Part shown: positions 35,400 to 44,474 of the stretch, in pieces
Numbering within the stretch: the stretch's first letter is position 1
Layout: each line of letters starts with the position of its first letter
Source: Rhizobium grahamii
GTDB lineage: Bacteria; Pseudomonadota; Alphaproteobacteria; Rhizobiales; Rhizobiaceae
DNA: 64,000 nt
Direction of reading: 5' to 3'
Assembly (NCBI RefSeq): GCF_009498215.1
Contig: NZ_CP043499.1
Coordinates: 1,686,001 to 1,750,000, forward strand
Program-made: the position numbers and the translations under genes
The notes under the pieces: generated by a model
What the model saw: only the letters and a program-made list of their open reading frames with translations
What the model was told of the DNA's origin: nothing
Databases searched by the model: none

Positions 35400-35950
35400 G
35401 CAATACACTGCAGATGCCCATCCGGACCCCTTTCGCTAAATTGCTGTTATCGTTGGCCTTAGTCGGTGCGCTTTCCGCCTGCACCACGAAGGAGATCGCC
35501 TCGGTCGAGGAGCCGGTGGCGACGCCGATGACGGGGCAGACCAACGATCCGGCGCCCGGTTTCGAGAAGGTCGCAGCCGGCAGCGAGGAGGACTTTATTC
35601 TCAACGTCGGACGACGGATCTATTTCTCGCAGGACTCCGCCACGCTGGATTCCGTCGCGATGGCAACGCTGGACAGCCAAGCAGCCTGGCTCACCAGGAA
35701 CCCGACCTGGCTGATCAAACTGCAGGGCTTTGCTGACGATTCCGGCTCAGCGTCGAAGATGGAAACCCTATCCCAGAAGCGCGCCGACGCCGTCATGACT
35801 TACCTTGCCTCCAAGGGCGTCGATACCAGCCGCATGTGGGCCAAGGGATACGGCAAGGACCGAGACGTGCGGGACTGCGCCGAACGTTCCTGCAAGGTGC
35901 AGAACCGGCGCGTTGTTGCCAATCTCCGCACGGAGCGCGATGCGATCTGA
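35396..35950 (+). CDS. OmpA/Pal-family peptidoglycan-associated lipoprotein
   Basis: 184 residues. A lipobox LSAC ends the signal (LLLSLALVGALSACTTKE). The OmpA C-terminal domain, with YFSQDSATLDSVAMATLDSQ, LQGFADDSGS, LSQKRADAVMTYLASKGVDT and VQNRRVV, binds peptidoglycan non-covalently. Overlap with the L,D-transpeptidase gene means that both are made together, and both act on the wall. Close to Pal but without the rest of a tol-pal operon. Confidence 0.9.
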   Translation: MSNTLQMPIRTPFAKLLLSLALVGALSACTTKEIASVEEPVATPMTGQTNDPAPGFEKVAAGSEEDFILNVGRRIYFSQDSATLDSVAMATLDSQAAWLTRNPTWLIKLQGFADDSGSASKMETLSQKRADAVMTYLASKGVDTSRMWAKGYGKDRDVRDCAERSCKVQNRRVVANLRTERDAI

Positions 35951-35983
35951 CGTTGCTCGTCTTTGAGATGCCTCGGGCGCGAA

Positions 35984-36020
35984 GCCGAGAGTTGCCAAGT
36001 CGGCCAACTCTCGGCGCTCT
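35984..36020 (+). terminator. Strong hairpin after the OmpA-type gene
   Basis: GCCGAGAGTTG (35984-35994) and CAACTCTCGGC (36005-36015) form a perfect 11-base stem with a 10-base loop, followed by GCTCTTAC. Probable terminator with a short T tract. Confidence 0.65.
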
Positions 36021-36198
36021 TACAGTGCAACAAGCCCTGAACTGCCGGCAACGCTCCCGCGTTTGCAATGGGAATTGCGCCCAAGGGCGGGACAAAGCGA
36101 CCAAAGGTCGCCCTTCCACCAGCATTAATTCGATGGCAACACCGGAGTACCGTTGCTATGTGGGCTAACTCGATATCAGCAGAATCGTGGAAGATCGA

Positions 36199-37386
36199 AT
36201 GTCCCAGGACTTCAACGCAGAGCTTCACGCCCGACCGTCAATCTACTTCGCCGGCCCGGCATTCGTCGAACATCTCGCGTTCATGTCCAGGGGCCAGAAT
36301 GATCCCGTCATCGACAGACTGAAGACCGACGCGGACGCTCTCCACATCCGCACGCAAGTCGAACGACACACCGAATTTGTCACGATCACGCGTGTCGTCC
36401 AGCTTGACGCCGACGCACACGAATGGCCGGTGTCGGCGACATCCTCTCTCGGGACTGACGGAATCTCCGAGGCCGATCTTATCTGCCGAATTGGACTGCT
36501 GGTAAACGGAGCCGCGCCGGCGGAACTCGGCCCCAGCCTCAAGCAATTGGGTTTTCAGGAAACCGCCGCGTCGTCGATCGGTGGCGGAGCAGCAGTGGTT
36601 TGCTCGGATTTTCGCGTTCGACCGGGAGAAGGAAGCAGGATCGCCCTCTTCAACAACGACCTCAATGCCTACAGGCTCGGACGAATGGTGCGACGGATCC
36701 TGGAGATCGAAACCTATCGCTCCATCGCCCTGATGGGGCTGCCGGAGGCACGCCGGCTGGCGCCGCTCCTCAGCGAGTTTGACGCCAGATTGATCGAGCT
36801 TAGCGATCGCAACCTGACGATTCCGACCTCGGAGCATAAGCCGCTTCTCGACGAAATATCGGCGCTTTCGGCCCGGGTGATCTCGGCAACAGCCGAGACG
36901 CGCAACCGCTTTGGCGCGACCGCCGCATATGCGCAAATCGTCGAAGAACGGATAACGGAACTACGGGAAACGCACGTACCGGGATTTCAGCGTTTCGGCG
37001 TTTTCGTTGCGCGCCGCTTCAAGCCTGCTGTTCGCACCTGCGCTGCGACCGCACTGCGACTCGACCAGCTATCGCGCGCCGCGACACATCTGGTCGATCT
37101 CCTTCAGACCCGTATCCAGATGGAAATCGAGCTGCAGAACACGATCCAGATCCAGGCCATGGCCGATCGCGCGGCTACACAGGTGAAGATCCAGCGGGCC
37201 GTCGAAGGTTTCTCGGTCATCGCGATCAGCTATTATCTGCTGAGTTTGCTGAAGGTCGTGTTCGAGACGATAGACCATGCCGGCTACCACATCAGTCCGC
37301 TGGTTATGCTGGTTTCCATTCCGATTGTGATCGCAACGGTCGCCCTGACCGTTTTGCGGGTCAAGCATGCGCTTGAACACGGCTAG
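36199..37386 (+). CDS. DUF3422 family membrane-anchored protein
   Basis: 395 residues. It opens with the DUF3422 hallmark ELHARPSIYFAGPAFVEHLA and continues with a long, mostly helical region (RNRFGATAAYAQIVEERITE near residue 240). Two C-terminal membrane helices follow, VIAISYYLLSLLKVVF and LVMLVSIPIVIATVALTVL. Function of the family is unknown. ATG 36199 is preferred to a GTG at 36187. It stands as a single gene between two gaps. Confidence 0.87.
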   Translation: MSQDFNAELHARPSIYFAGPAFVEHLAFMSRGQNDPVIDRLKTDADALHIRTQVERHTEFVTITRVVQLDADAHEWPVSATSSLGTDGISEADLICRIGLLVNGAAPAELGPSLKQLGFQETAASSIGGGAAVVCSDFRVRPGEGSRIALFNNDLNAYRLGRMVRRILEIETYRSIALMGLPEARRLAPLLSEFDARLIELSDRNLTIPTSEHKPLLDEISALSARVISATAETRNRFGATAAYAQIVEERITELRETHVPGFQRFGVFVARRFKPAVRTCAATALRLDQLSRAATHLVDLLQTRIQMEIELQNTIQIQAMADRAATQVKIQRAVEGFSVIAISYYLLSLLKVVFETIDHAGYHISPLVMLVSIPIVIATVALTVLRVKHALEHG

Positions 37387-37671
37387 GGCCGGACAAAGGC
37401 CAAGGCCTAATTCGAGATAGGGGCGCCCAAGCTGGTCGATAAGTGACCCATCGCAGGCCGATGGGCGCGTTTGATCCCGTCGCACGTTGCCTGCCGCAGG
37501 GTGCAATCCTGGTGACCCGACTAACAGTTGGCAATCACGTCGTTTTCGTCAGCCTACCCGGCTCCGCCTGTGCAATTGCCTTAGCAATTTGGACAGCTCC
37601 GATCTCGCTGCCATAGCCTGAAGGTCAGCCTCGCTTTTTCTCCCTTGCGATTTTATCAACGATATGCATTT
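37387..37671. other. Gap before the biotin operon
   Basis: It holds a hairpin CCCATCG-N5-CGATGGG at 37447-37465, possibly the terminator of the DUF3422 gene, and a TTATCA at 37653-37658 that can serve as the -35 of the bioB promoter (18 bases before TATAAT at 37677). No gene seen. Confidence 0.5.
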
Positions 37672-37681
37672 TTATCTATAA
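37672..37681. promoter_or_regulatory. BioR-type box overlapping the bioB -10 element
   Basis: Exact TTATCTATAA, the motif known for the GntR-type biotin repressor BioR of alphaproteobacteria. It overlaps a TATAAT at 37677-37682, so a bound repressor would block the promoter. No bioR gene is in this window. Confidence 0.8.
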
Positions 37682-37734
37682 TTTTGAATCTGACACCTCG
37701 CCATCAATGGGCGATCAACGGAGAGGCGCCTATT

Positions 37735-38703
37735 TTGCTCAATTACCAAAGCTCAACACCCCGCCTTTCGTTATCAGAAGCGAAAATTATCTATAATACT
37801 CCATTCAACGATCTCCTCTTCCGCGCGCAGAGCACTCACCGCCAGCATTTTGACCCGAATGCGGTACAGATGAGCCGATTGTTGTCGATCAAGACCGGAG
37901 GATGCGCTGAGGACTGTGGCTACTGTAGCCAGTCGTCTCACTATCCGACCGGGCTCAAGGCCTCGAAGCTGCTAGAGGTTTCGGCCGTTATCGAGGAAGC
38001 ACAGAACGCAAAGGATGCCGGCGCGACCCGATACTGCATGGGCGCGGCGTGGCGGAGTCCGAAGGACCGCGACATGGACGCGCTCGTCGCGATGGTCGAA
38101 GGCGTCAAGGCACTCGGCATGGAAAGCTGCATGACTCTCGGCATGCTGAGCGAGATCCAGGCCAGTAAGCTCGCGCAGGCGGGGCTCGACTACTACAATC
38201 ACAACATCGACAGCTCTGAGCGCTTCTATCCTGAAATCATCACGACGCGCAGCTTCGAAGATCGGCTCGACACGATCGAAACGGTCCGGGCGGCCGGCAT
38301 CAAGGTCTGCGCTGGCGGAATTCTTGGCATGGGCGAAACCGTTGAGGATCGCATTTCCATGCTGCTGACATTGGCAAATCTGCCGGTCCCGCCGGAGAGC
38401 GTGCCGATCAACCAGCTGATCGCCATACCGGGTTCCAAACTCGCGAACGCGGCACCCGTTGATCCGATCGATTTCGTACGGACCATCGCGCTCGCCCGCA
38501 TCCTGATGCCGACGTCGCACCTGCGGCTTTCGGCCGGACGCACCGAGATGAGCGATGAAATGCAGGCGCTCTGTTTCTTCGCTGGCGCCAATTCCATTTT
38601 CGTCGGCGACACATTGCTGACCGCCGATAATCCCGGAGACGACCACGACGTCTCTCTCTTCCATCGACTGGGCCTTTCTCCGATGCCGCTGGGGCAAGCC
38701 TGA
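37735..38703 (+). CDS. bioB: Biotin synthase
   Basis: Radical-SAM enzyme that inserts sulfur into dethiobiotin. The cluster ligands Cys57, Cys61 and Cys64 are seen in CAEDCGYC, and YNHNIDSS, ICAGGILGMGETVEDR-like (read VCAGGILGMGETVEDR) and RLSAGR follow. No ATG fits the N-terminus. TTG 37735 has GGAGAGG 8 bases before it and gives 322 residues, the normal length; a TTG at 37684 is the alternative. A second BioR-type box (37787) lies inside the early codons. The stop overlaps bioF (TGATG). First gene of bioB-F-D-A-Z. Confidence 0.92.
   Translation: MLNYQSSTPRLSLSEAKIIYNTPFNDLLFRAQSTHRQHFDPNAVQMSRLLSIKTGGCAEDCGYCSQSSHYPTGLKASKLLEVSAVIEEAQNAKDAGATRYCMGAAWRSPKDRDMDALVAMVEGVKALGMESCMTLGMLSEIQASKLAQAGLDYYNHNIDSSERFYPEIITTRSFEDRLDTIETVRAAGIKVCAGGILGMGETVEDRISMLLTLANLPVPPESVPINQLIAIPGSKLANAAPVDPIDFVRTIALARILMPTSHLRLSAGRTEMSDEMQALCFFAGANSIFVGDTLLTADNPGDDHDVSLFHRLGLSPMPLGQA
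37787..37796. promoter_or_regulatory. Second BioR-type box, inside the start of bioB
   Basis: Another exact TTATCTATAA, again within a TATAAT (37792-37797) and with a TTATCA at 37771-37776. It lies 115 bases after the first box, about eleven helix turns, and falls in the codons for KIIYNT of bioB. Paired boxes could let two repressor dimers bridge the DNA. Confidence 0.75.
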
Positions 38704-39848
38704 TGGTATCATCAGTTCTATCGAGCTACGCGGCTACACTCGGCCGACTGCAACGCAAGGCGCGTTTACGCACCCTCTCCCCGCGCCAGGGCCTGGACTT
38801 CACCTCCAACGACTTCCTTGCTCTCGCCAACGCACCTCGTCTGAAGGATGCGGTCCAGTCTGCAATGAAAAGAGGGGTGCCCGTCGGGGCTGCCGGATCG
38901 CGTCTTCTGCGCGGCAATCATCCGGAGCACGAAACCCTCGAGGAGGAAGCCGCCGAGTTCTTCGGGTCGGAACGGGTGCTCTATTTCGGCAGCGGCTATG
39001 CCGCCAATTCCGCCCTGTTTTCGACGTTGCCGCAGCGGAACGACCTGATTGTTCACGACGCGCTGATCCACGCCAGCGTTCACGAGGGCATCACCGGCAG
39101 CAAAGCGGTCGCCGTCGGCGCCGGGCATAACGACGCCGGTTCATTCGATGATGCAATTCAGCGCTGGAGGAGGAAAGGCGGTCGGGGTCGCCCTTGGCTT
39201 GCCGTCGAAAGTCTCTATTCCATGGATGGAGACAGGGCACCATTGACGGCGCTTGCCGATATTGCGGATCGCCATGACGGCTTCCTCGTGATCGATGAAG
39301 CGCATGCAACCGGTGTCCTCGGCAACGACGGCAAAGGACTTGCCGCAGACCTTGAAGGCCGAGAGAACGTCATCGCGCTGCACACCTGCGGCAAGGCGCT
39401 GGGCGTTTCCGGTGCTTTGCTTGCCGCGCCCGGCGTGCTTGCGGATTATCTGGTCAACCGGGCTCGCGCCTTCATCTATTCCACGGCGCCCTCGCCCCTC
39501 ATGGCGGCGGGCGTGCGAGAAGCACTGCGCATCGTCAAAGACGAGCCGGAGCGTCGCGCAGCGCTGCAGCGCCTCGTCGCTCTTCTCGGAGCTCGATTGG
39601 AAAGTCAGTTCGGCATCGCCCCAAGCCGCTCGCAAATCCAACCGATCCTGATTGGCGACAACGCCCGAGCGGTTCGAATAGCCCAGGCACTTCAGGCTGA
39701 TGGTTTCGACATCCGGGCGATACGGCCGCCAACAGTTCCTGAAGGTACCGCGCGTTTGCGGCTGTCCGTGACGCTGAATGCCGACTGGTCGGAGATCATG
39801 GCAATGCTGGATTGCCTGGCAGTCACCATGACGGAGCACGGCAGATGA
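38703..39848 (+). CDS. bioF: 8-Amino-7-oxononanoate synthase
   Basis: PLP enzyme that condenses pimeloyl thioester with alanine in the second phase of biotin synthesis; 381 residues. Typical blocks are LDFTSNDFLALANAP, GAAGSRLLRGNHPEHETLEE, FLVIDEAHATGVLGNDGKGL and the PLP-lysine region IALHTCGKALGVSGALL. Start ATG 38703 shares a base with the bioB stop, and the end overlaps bioD by 4 bases. Confidence 0.95.
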   Translation: MVSSVLSSYAATLGRLQRKARLRTLSPRQGLDFTSNDFLALANAPRLKDAVQSAMKRGVPVGAAGSRLLRGNHPEHETLEEEAAEFFGSERVLYFGSGYAANSALFSTLPQRNDLIVHDALIHASVHEGITGSKAVAVGAGHNDAGSFDDAIQRWRRKGGRGRPWLAVESLYSMDGDRAPLTALADIADRHDGFLVIDEAHATGVLGNDGKGLAADLEGRENVIALHTCGKALGVSGALLAAPGVLADYLVNRARAFIYSTAPSPLMAAGVREALRIVKDEPERRAALQRLVALLGARLESQFGIAPSRSQIQPILIGDNARAVRIAQALQADGFDIRAIRPPTVPEGTARLRLSVTLNADWSEIMAMLDCLAVTMTEHGR

Positions 39849-40483
39849 GCCTCCGTTTCGTGGTATCCGGAACGGATACCGGCATAGGCAAGACCATTTT
39901 CGCGGCCGGTTTGGCCGGCGCGCTCGGCGCCAGATACTGGAAGCCTGTCCAATCAGGTCTCGAAGAGGAGACTGACAGCGAGGTGGTTGCCAGATTGAGC
40001 GGATTGCCTGCGGATCATATCCTGCCGGAATCCTATCGCCTCAACACCCCTGCCTCTCCGCATCTTTCCGCGCGGATCGACGGCGTCGCAATCGACACTG
40101 CCCTCCTCACACCGCCGAGTGGCGCTGGCCCACTTGTCATCGAGGGCGCTGGCGGGCTGCTTGTTCCGCTCACAGAGAAGAGCGTTTTCGCCGACGTCTT
40201 CGCCCGGTGGAAAATCCCGGTCATCCTGTGTGCACGAACGGCGCTCGGCACCATCAATCATACTCTCCTTTCCGTCGAAGCCCTTCGGAGCCGTGCGATC
40301 CCGATAGCCGGCGTTGCCTTCATCGGCGCCGAGAACGAGGAAAGCCAGGCGATAATCGCCGCGATCGCGCAAGTGAAGATACTCGGGCGGTTGCCGATCC
40401 TTGAGACTTTGACGCGGGACGCTCTGCGCAGCGCCTTTTCCGAAAACTTCGATGTTGCGTCCCTTATGGAGATGAGCTCGTGA
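39845..40483 (+). CDS. bioD: Dethiobiotin synthetase
   Basis: ATP-dependent carboxylase closing the ureido ring of dethiobiotin; 212 residues. The P-loop region reads VVSGTDTGIGKTIFAAGLAG, with YWKPVQSG and VIEGAGGLLVPLTE, all family blocks. ATG 39845 overlaps the bioF stop as ATGA. The stop TGA (40481-40483) overlaps a GTG (40480-40482) that would be the natural bioA start. Confidence 0.95.
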   Translation: MSLRFVVSGTDTGIGKTIFAAGLAGALGARYWKPVQSGLEEETDSEVVARLSGLPADHILPESYRLNTPASPHLSARIDGVAIDTALLTPPSGAGPLVIEGAGGLLVPLTEKSVFADVFARWKIPVILCARTALGTINHTLLSVEALRSRAIPIAGVAFIGAENEESQAIIAAIAQVKILGRLPILETLTRDALRSAFSENFDVASLMEMSS

Positions 40484-40532
40484 TCCCTCGCCCGTCTGGC
40501 ATCCCTTCACCCAACATGCCGTTGAGGCTCCG

Positions 40533-41750
40533 ATGCAGCGGATCATCGCGACGGAGGGCGCTTATCTGTTCGACGAGGACGGCAATCGTTTCTTCGATGC
40601 CATCTCGTCGTGGTGGGTAATTACGCATGGTCATCGTCACCCAAGGATCATGGCTGCGATCCAAGAGGCAAGTGAATCCTATGATCAGATCATCTTCGCG
40701 GAATTTACGCATGAGCCGGCCGAAACGCTGGCAGCTGGGCTGCTCGATATTGCACCTCCCGGATTGCGGCATGTCTTCTACTCGGACAGCGGATCAACGG
40801 CTGTCGAGGTTGCGATCAAGATGGCGCTTGGCACCTTCCACAACACCGGCATCGCACGCGACCGCATCGTCGTAATGGAGCACGGCTACCATGGCGACAC
40901 GATCGGCACCATGTCCACCGGAGAACGCGGGGTCTTCAACGCGCCGTTCGAGCCGCTGCTCTTTGCCGTCGACCGCCTTCCCTACCCTGAGGCTGGCCGT
41001 GAGCAGGACACCCTCGATGCATTCGAAGCCATCTGCCGTCAGGGGAGGGTCGCAGCAATCCTGATTGAACCTCTTGTTCTCGGTGCCGGCGGCATGAAGT
41101 TCTACAGCCACGCGACGCTGACGGCGCTGAGGGAGATCGCGAGCCGCTATGAGTGCCTGTTCATCGCCGATGAGGTGATGACCGGTTGGGGGCGGACCGG
41201 AACCCGATTTGCGTGTGAACAGGCCGGCGTTAGCCCCGATATTCTCTGCACGTCGAAAGGGCTGACCGGAGGCTCGCTGCCGCTTGCAGCCACACTCTGT
41301 TCAAGTGACGTCTTCGCTGCGCACTACTCCAGCGATCGGCGAAGGATGTTCTTCCATTCGAGCTCGTATACGGCAAACCCGATTGCTTGCGCGGCGGCCG
41401 TCGCTAACCTTGAAGTCTGGCGCGACGAGCCGGTGATGGCCCGGATTTCCGAGCTTGCCGCACAGCACCAGCAACATTTGCCCCGCTTCTCGGGGGATCC
41501 ACGCTTTAGCTCGGTCAGGCAATGCGGCACTATAGCCGCGCTCGATCTTGCCGTGCCGGCGGGAGGCTATCTCGCTGAAGTTGGGCCGCGCCTGCGTGCA
41601 CTCTTCCGCGAGCGCGGATTACTGATCCGCCCGCTCGGCAATGTGATCTATCTGATGCCGCCTTACTGCACGAGCGCCGAACAGCTCGCCGCCGCCTACG
41701 ACGCGATCGACGAAATCGCTTCGCTCGTGCTCGAGGAGCAGCGGTCGTGA
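40533..41750 (+). CDS. bioA: Adenosylmethionine-8-amino-7-oxononanoate aminotransferase, 5' end disturbed
   Basis: PLP aminotransferase making 7,8-diaminopelargonate. Clear blocks: DGNRFFDAISSWWVITHGHR, FYSDSGSTAVEVAIKMALG, FIADEVMTGWGRTGTRFACE and the PLP lysine in LCTSKGLTGG. The first ATG (40533) leaves out the conserved VWHPFTQH segment, which is encoded in the same frame at 40494-40517 but has no start codon between it and an upstream stop. The neighbours overlap as ATGA or GTGA, and a GTGA lies at 40480. One C added to CCC at 40491-40493 joins that GTG to the frame, giving IPRPVWHPFTQH. So the gene carries a one-base loss or a reading error. The far end overlaps bioZ (GTGA). Confidence 0.9.
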   Translation: MQRIIATEGAYLFDEDGNRFFDAISSWWVITHGHRHPRIMAAIQEASESYDQIIFAEFTHEPAETLAAGLLDIAPPGLRHVFYSDSGSTAVEVAIKMALGTFHNTGIARDRIVVMEHGYHGDTIGTMSTGERGVFNAPFEPLLFAVDRLPYPEAGREQDTLDAFEAICRQGRVAAILIEPLVLGAGGMKFYSHATLTALREIASRYECLFIADEVMTGWGRTGTRFACEQAGVSPDILCTSKGLTGGSLPLAATLCSSDVFAAHYSSDRRRMFFHSSSYTANPIACAAAVANLEVWRDEPVMARISELAAQHQQHLPRFSGDPRFSSVRQCGTIAALDLAVPAGGYLAEVGPRLRALFRERGLLIRPLGNVIYLMPPYCTSAEQLAAAYDAIDEIASLVLEEQRS

Positions 41751-42733
41751 CGCCACTTTCCTCGCGCCTTGCCGGCTTCGGCCACGCCGTGCCGTCGCGC
41801 ATCGTCCCCAACCGGGAGATCGAAGATCGCCTTGGGCTCGAAGAAGGTTGGATCGAGAGGCGCACCGGTATCCGATCCCGCCACTGGGCGATTGAAGGCG
41901 ACACGCTCACCAGTCTTGCCGCACAGGCCGGCGGCATGGCGCTTGACGATGCCGGAATTGCGCGAAGCGAGATCGCGCTAACGTTGCTCGCCACCTCGAC
42001 GCCCGATCATCTGCTCCCGCCGTCCGCCCCCCTGTTGGCGCACAAACTCAAACTGGGAAATTCCGGAGCAATCGATCTTGCCGGGGCATGCTCCGGCTTT
42101 CTCTATGCGCTGACGCTGGGTGACAGTTTTGTGCGGGCCCATGGCCGACCTGTGCTGGTCGTCGCAGCCAACATCCTGAGCCGTCGCATCAACATCGACG
42201 AGCGCGCCAGCGCGGTGCTTTTCGCAGATGGCGCGGGCGCTGTCGTGCTGGCACCCTGCCGTACCGGACGGAGTGGACTGAAGGGCGTTGCCCTTGCCGC
42301 GGACGGAAGCGGCTATGATCTGATCACAATCCCGGCCGGCGGCAGCACCTTACCGTTTTCGCCGGACACGCCCGTCGATCAGGTGCTGATGTCGATGCGT
42401 GATGGACGCGAGGTTTTCACCCGGGCAGTCGACCTCATGAGCCGTACGTCGCGGCAGGCTATGATCGAGGCAGCAATAACGGCGTCAGACGTGGCATGCT
42501 TCGTCCCCCATCAGGCCAACGCCCGTCTCTGCGACGCAGTCCGCCACGAACTCGAGATTAGCGAGGACAGAATGGTCAGTACTATTGGCGACTTCGGCAA
42601 CTCCTCCGCCGCAACGATCCCGCTTTCGCTGTCGGTTGCCCATCGGCAGACGCCACTGACCTCCGGACAGTTGCTTATGATGACCGCAGCCGGCGCCGGG
42701 CTTAGCGGAGGAGCCGTCGCGTTTGCCGTCTAA
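41747..42733 (+). CDS. bioZ: BioZ, KAS III-like enzyme for pimelate-moiety synthesis
   Basis: 328-residue beta-ketoacyl-ACP synthase III relative. Catalytic Cys115 in DLAGACSGFLYAL, His in CFVPHQANARL and Asn in IGDFGNSSAATIPLSL form the KAS III triad. In Agrobacterium and Mesorhizobium, BioZ in bioBFDAZ supplies the pimeloyl precursor from glutaryl-CoA and malonyl-ACP, which replaces the BioC/BioH route; none of those genes is present here. Starts at GTG 41747, overlapping the bioA stop. Confidence 0.92.
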   Translation: MTPLSSRLAGFGHAVPSRIVPNREIEDRLGLEEGWIERRTGIRSRHWAIEGDTLTSLAAQAGGMALDDAGIARSEIALTLLATSTPDHLLPPSAPLLAHKLKLGNSGAIDLAGACSGFLYALTLGDSFVRAHGRPVLVVAANILSRRINIDERASAVLFADGAGAVVLAPCRTGRSGLKGVALAADGSGYDLITIPAGGSTLPFSPDTPVDQVLMSMRDGREVFTRAVDLMSRTSRQAMIEAAITASDVACFVPHQANARLCDAVRHELEISEDRMVSTIGDFGNSSAATIPLSLSVAHRQTPLTSGQLLMMTAAGAGLSGGAVAFAV

Positions 42734-43889
42734 TTGTGGTTGTCCCGATCTTGCGCGGCTCCCCGCTTGTTGTCTCAGTAAATTGGTTAGCGGGTTTCGC
42801 AGCCGCCAGTCTTCGTCCATGCCAAAGCCACACAAAGACTCACTGACGAGAGTTTCAAGGCCATACGTAACGAGACTAGACTCTTACAGCATCGCCCGTT
42901 CCCGCACGCCTCTCCGCATCCACTAAACAACGCAATAAACATAGCCATTTATTACGTATCCATGTCTGAACAGCCGTAAGCCCCCTATAGCTATCTGCCT
43001 GGCAGGCGCAACAATCGAACCTGTGCCAAAGTCGCCAAGTCATTTCAGTTGGCGCAACCTGGTTACAGCGATTCCGCAGATAGCATGGCCTCCGTCGCAG
43101 GCCGCACCGGGTACCTGCCTCGTGGCATTTTGCGAGCCAGTATCCACATTCTCACGATCCTTATCCCGACATGCGCATTGACCCCGCTTCGGCCCGAAGC
43201 CCGGTTGGCGCGCGGACAACGCTTCCAAGCCGGAAAAGTACAGCAATGAATGGCATGTTGCAGCGCGCCATCAAACTGCCCACGAAAGCTAAGCGGCATG
43301 GAAGCCGCGCATAGCTGACCAGATCGCCCTCGGACGCAAACCGTGACTCCTGCGAAAGCTGAGCTTGTTGAGAAACGGCGCGACATTGATCAGGTCTTGG
43401 GAGCCGCTTCCGCGTAACTCCATCCGGCTGGAAACCGTTCGATCGACCGCGGCACCTGTGCTGCGATGTCCCAAGAGCTAGAACAACGCGAACACGCTTC
43501 TGCCTCACTACTTTACATCCATCGAGGCGAAGCGATGCCGTGTGCGACCCATACTCGACGCTGGGGGTGACACACACCCGTCTGCCACCCCTCCGGCAAA
43601 GCTGTTTGGCCGCCGCCCCTCAGCGAAGAGCATCTTAATGCTCTGAACCAAAGAGTTGGCGGCCAAAGATCCACTTGCAAGCCAATCGGCACCGCCCCAG
43701 CAGACCAGAACCGGGCACCCGTTTGAGTACCCCAACCGTGACGGGAGAAATGATGCCTGCCGACAAAGCGTGAGCCTCCATCCAAAGTCGAACTGACATG
43801 GTATCTCTCCCCGTGCCCCAACGGATGCATTTGGACGAAACTCCATCCCCGCGATCGCGCTCTCACGAACGGCACTGCTAAGAGCCACT
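42734..43889. other. 1.16-kb stretch without a recognisable gene
   Basis: Open frames of up to 145 codons exist on the minus strand but have poor amino-acid make-up, no ribosome sites and no motifs I recognise. No terminal inverted repeats or transposase pieces were seen. It may be decayed sequence or spacer between the biotin operon and the replication region. Confidence 0.5.
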
Positions 43890-44474
43890 TTACTCGCTGC
43901 GGGCCGCCCCCCGTCGCCGACCAAACAACCTCGGTCGAATGGCATAGATGCTAGCGGCGAGCACTGCCGCGATGCCAGCCAATGCGATCACCAGATGCGT
44001 GTGAAGCAGAAGGCGGCCGAACAGCGCCTCAACCACATTTCCGAAAAGATAGCCGATCGCCGTGATGCCCACGCCCCACACGACGGCCGCAACCGCATTC
44101 AGGATGACGAACTTTCTTGCCGAGATTTTGGACAGGCCGATCGCGACGGGACTGACAGTTCGAACGCCGTAGATAAAGCGAAACGCCAGAATGAAACTGG
44201 TCGGATAAGCTTCGAGAAGCTGCGTCGCACGCTCCAGAAAGGGCGAACGAATGAGCCTCTGTACGAGAGACCATTGCGACGCGAAACGGCCGGCGAAGAA
44301 ATAGAACTGGTCGGCGACGAACGACCCCAGACACGCAGCAATCGCAATCTGCCAGTAGGGGAGAAGATGCCGGTGCGCGAGAATGCCTCCGAGGAAGGCT
44401 GCCGTCTCTCCCTCTATGCCAGCACCGACAAAGACGGCTGCCACCCCGTAGCGGGCGATATAGTCCTCAAGCAA
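43890..44474 (-). CDS. DedA-family membrane protein
   Basis: 194-residue polytopic protein of the DedA/SNARE-associated group. Markers: GAGIEGETAAFLGGILAHRH, LGSFVADQFYFFAGRF, and FRFIYGVRTVSPVAIGLSKI with the conserved Arg and Gly. Such proteins are undecaprenyl-phosphate or lipid flippases in other bacteria. It starts at TTG 44474, supported by GAGGAGG 9 bases before. It lies by itself between the empty region and repABC. Confidence 0.85.
   Translation of the reverse strand: MLEDYIARYGVAAVFVGAGIEGETAAFLGGILAHRHLLPYWQIAIAACLGSFVADQFYFFAGRFASQWSLVQRLIRSPFLERATQLLEAYPTSFILAFRFIYGVRTVSPVAIGLSKISARKFVILNAVAAVVWGVGITAIGYLFGNVVEALFGRLLLHTHLVIALAGIAAVLAASIYAIRPRLFGRRRGAARSE

Noticed and set aside
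37707..37796. 29-codon ORF before bioB ending inside the second BioR box, as a leader peptide
   Set aside because: It overlaps the most likely bioB start and has no ribosome site of its own; the coincidence of its stop with the box is not enough.
43508..43945. 145-codon minus-strand frame as a gene
   Set aside because: No ribosome site, no motif, poor amino-acid pattern, and it overlaps the end of the DedA gene.
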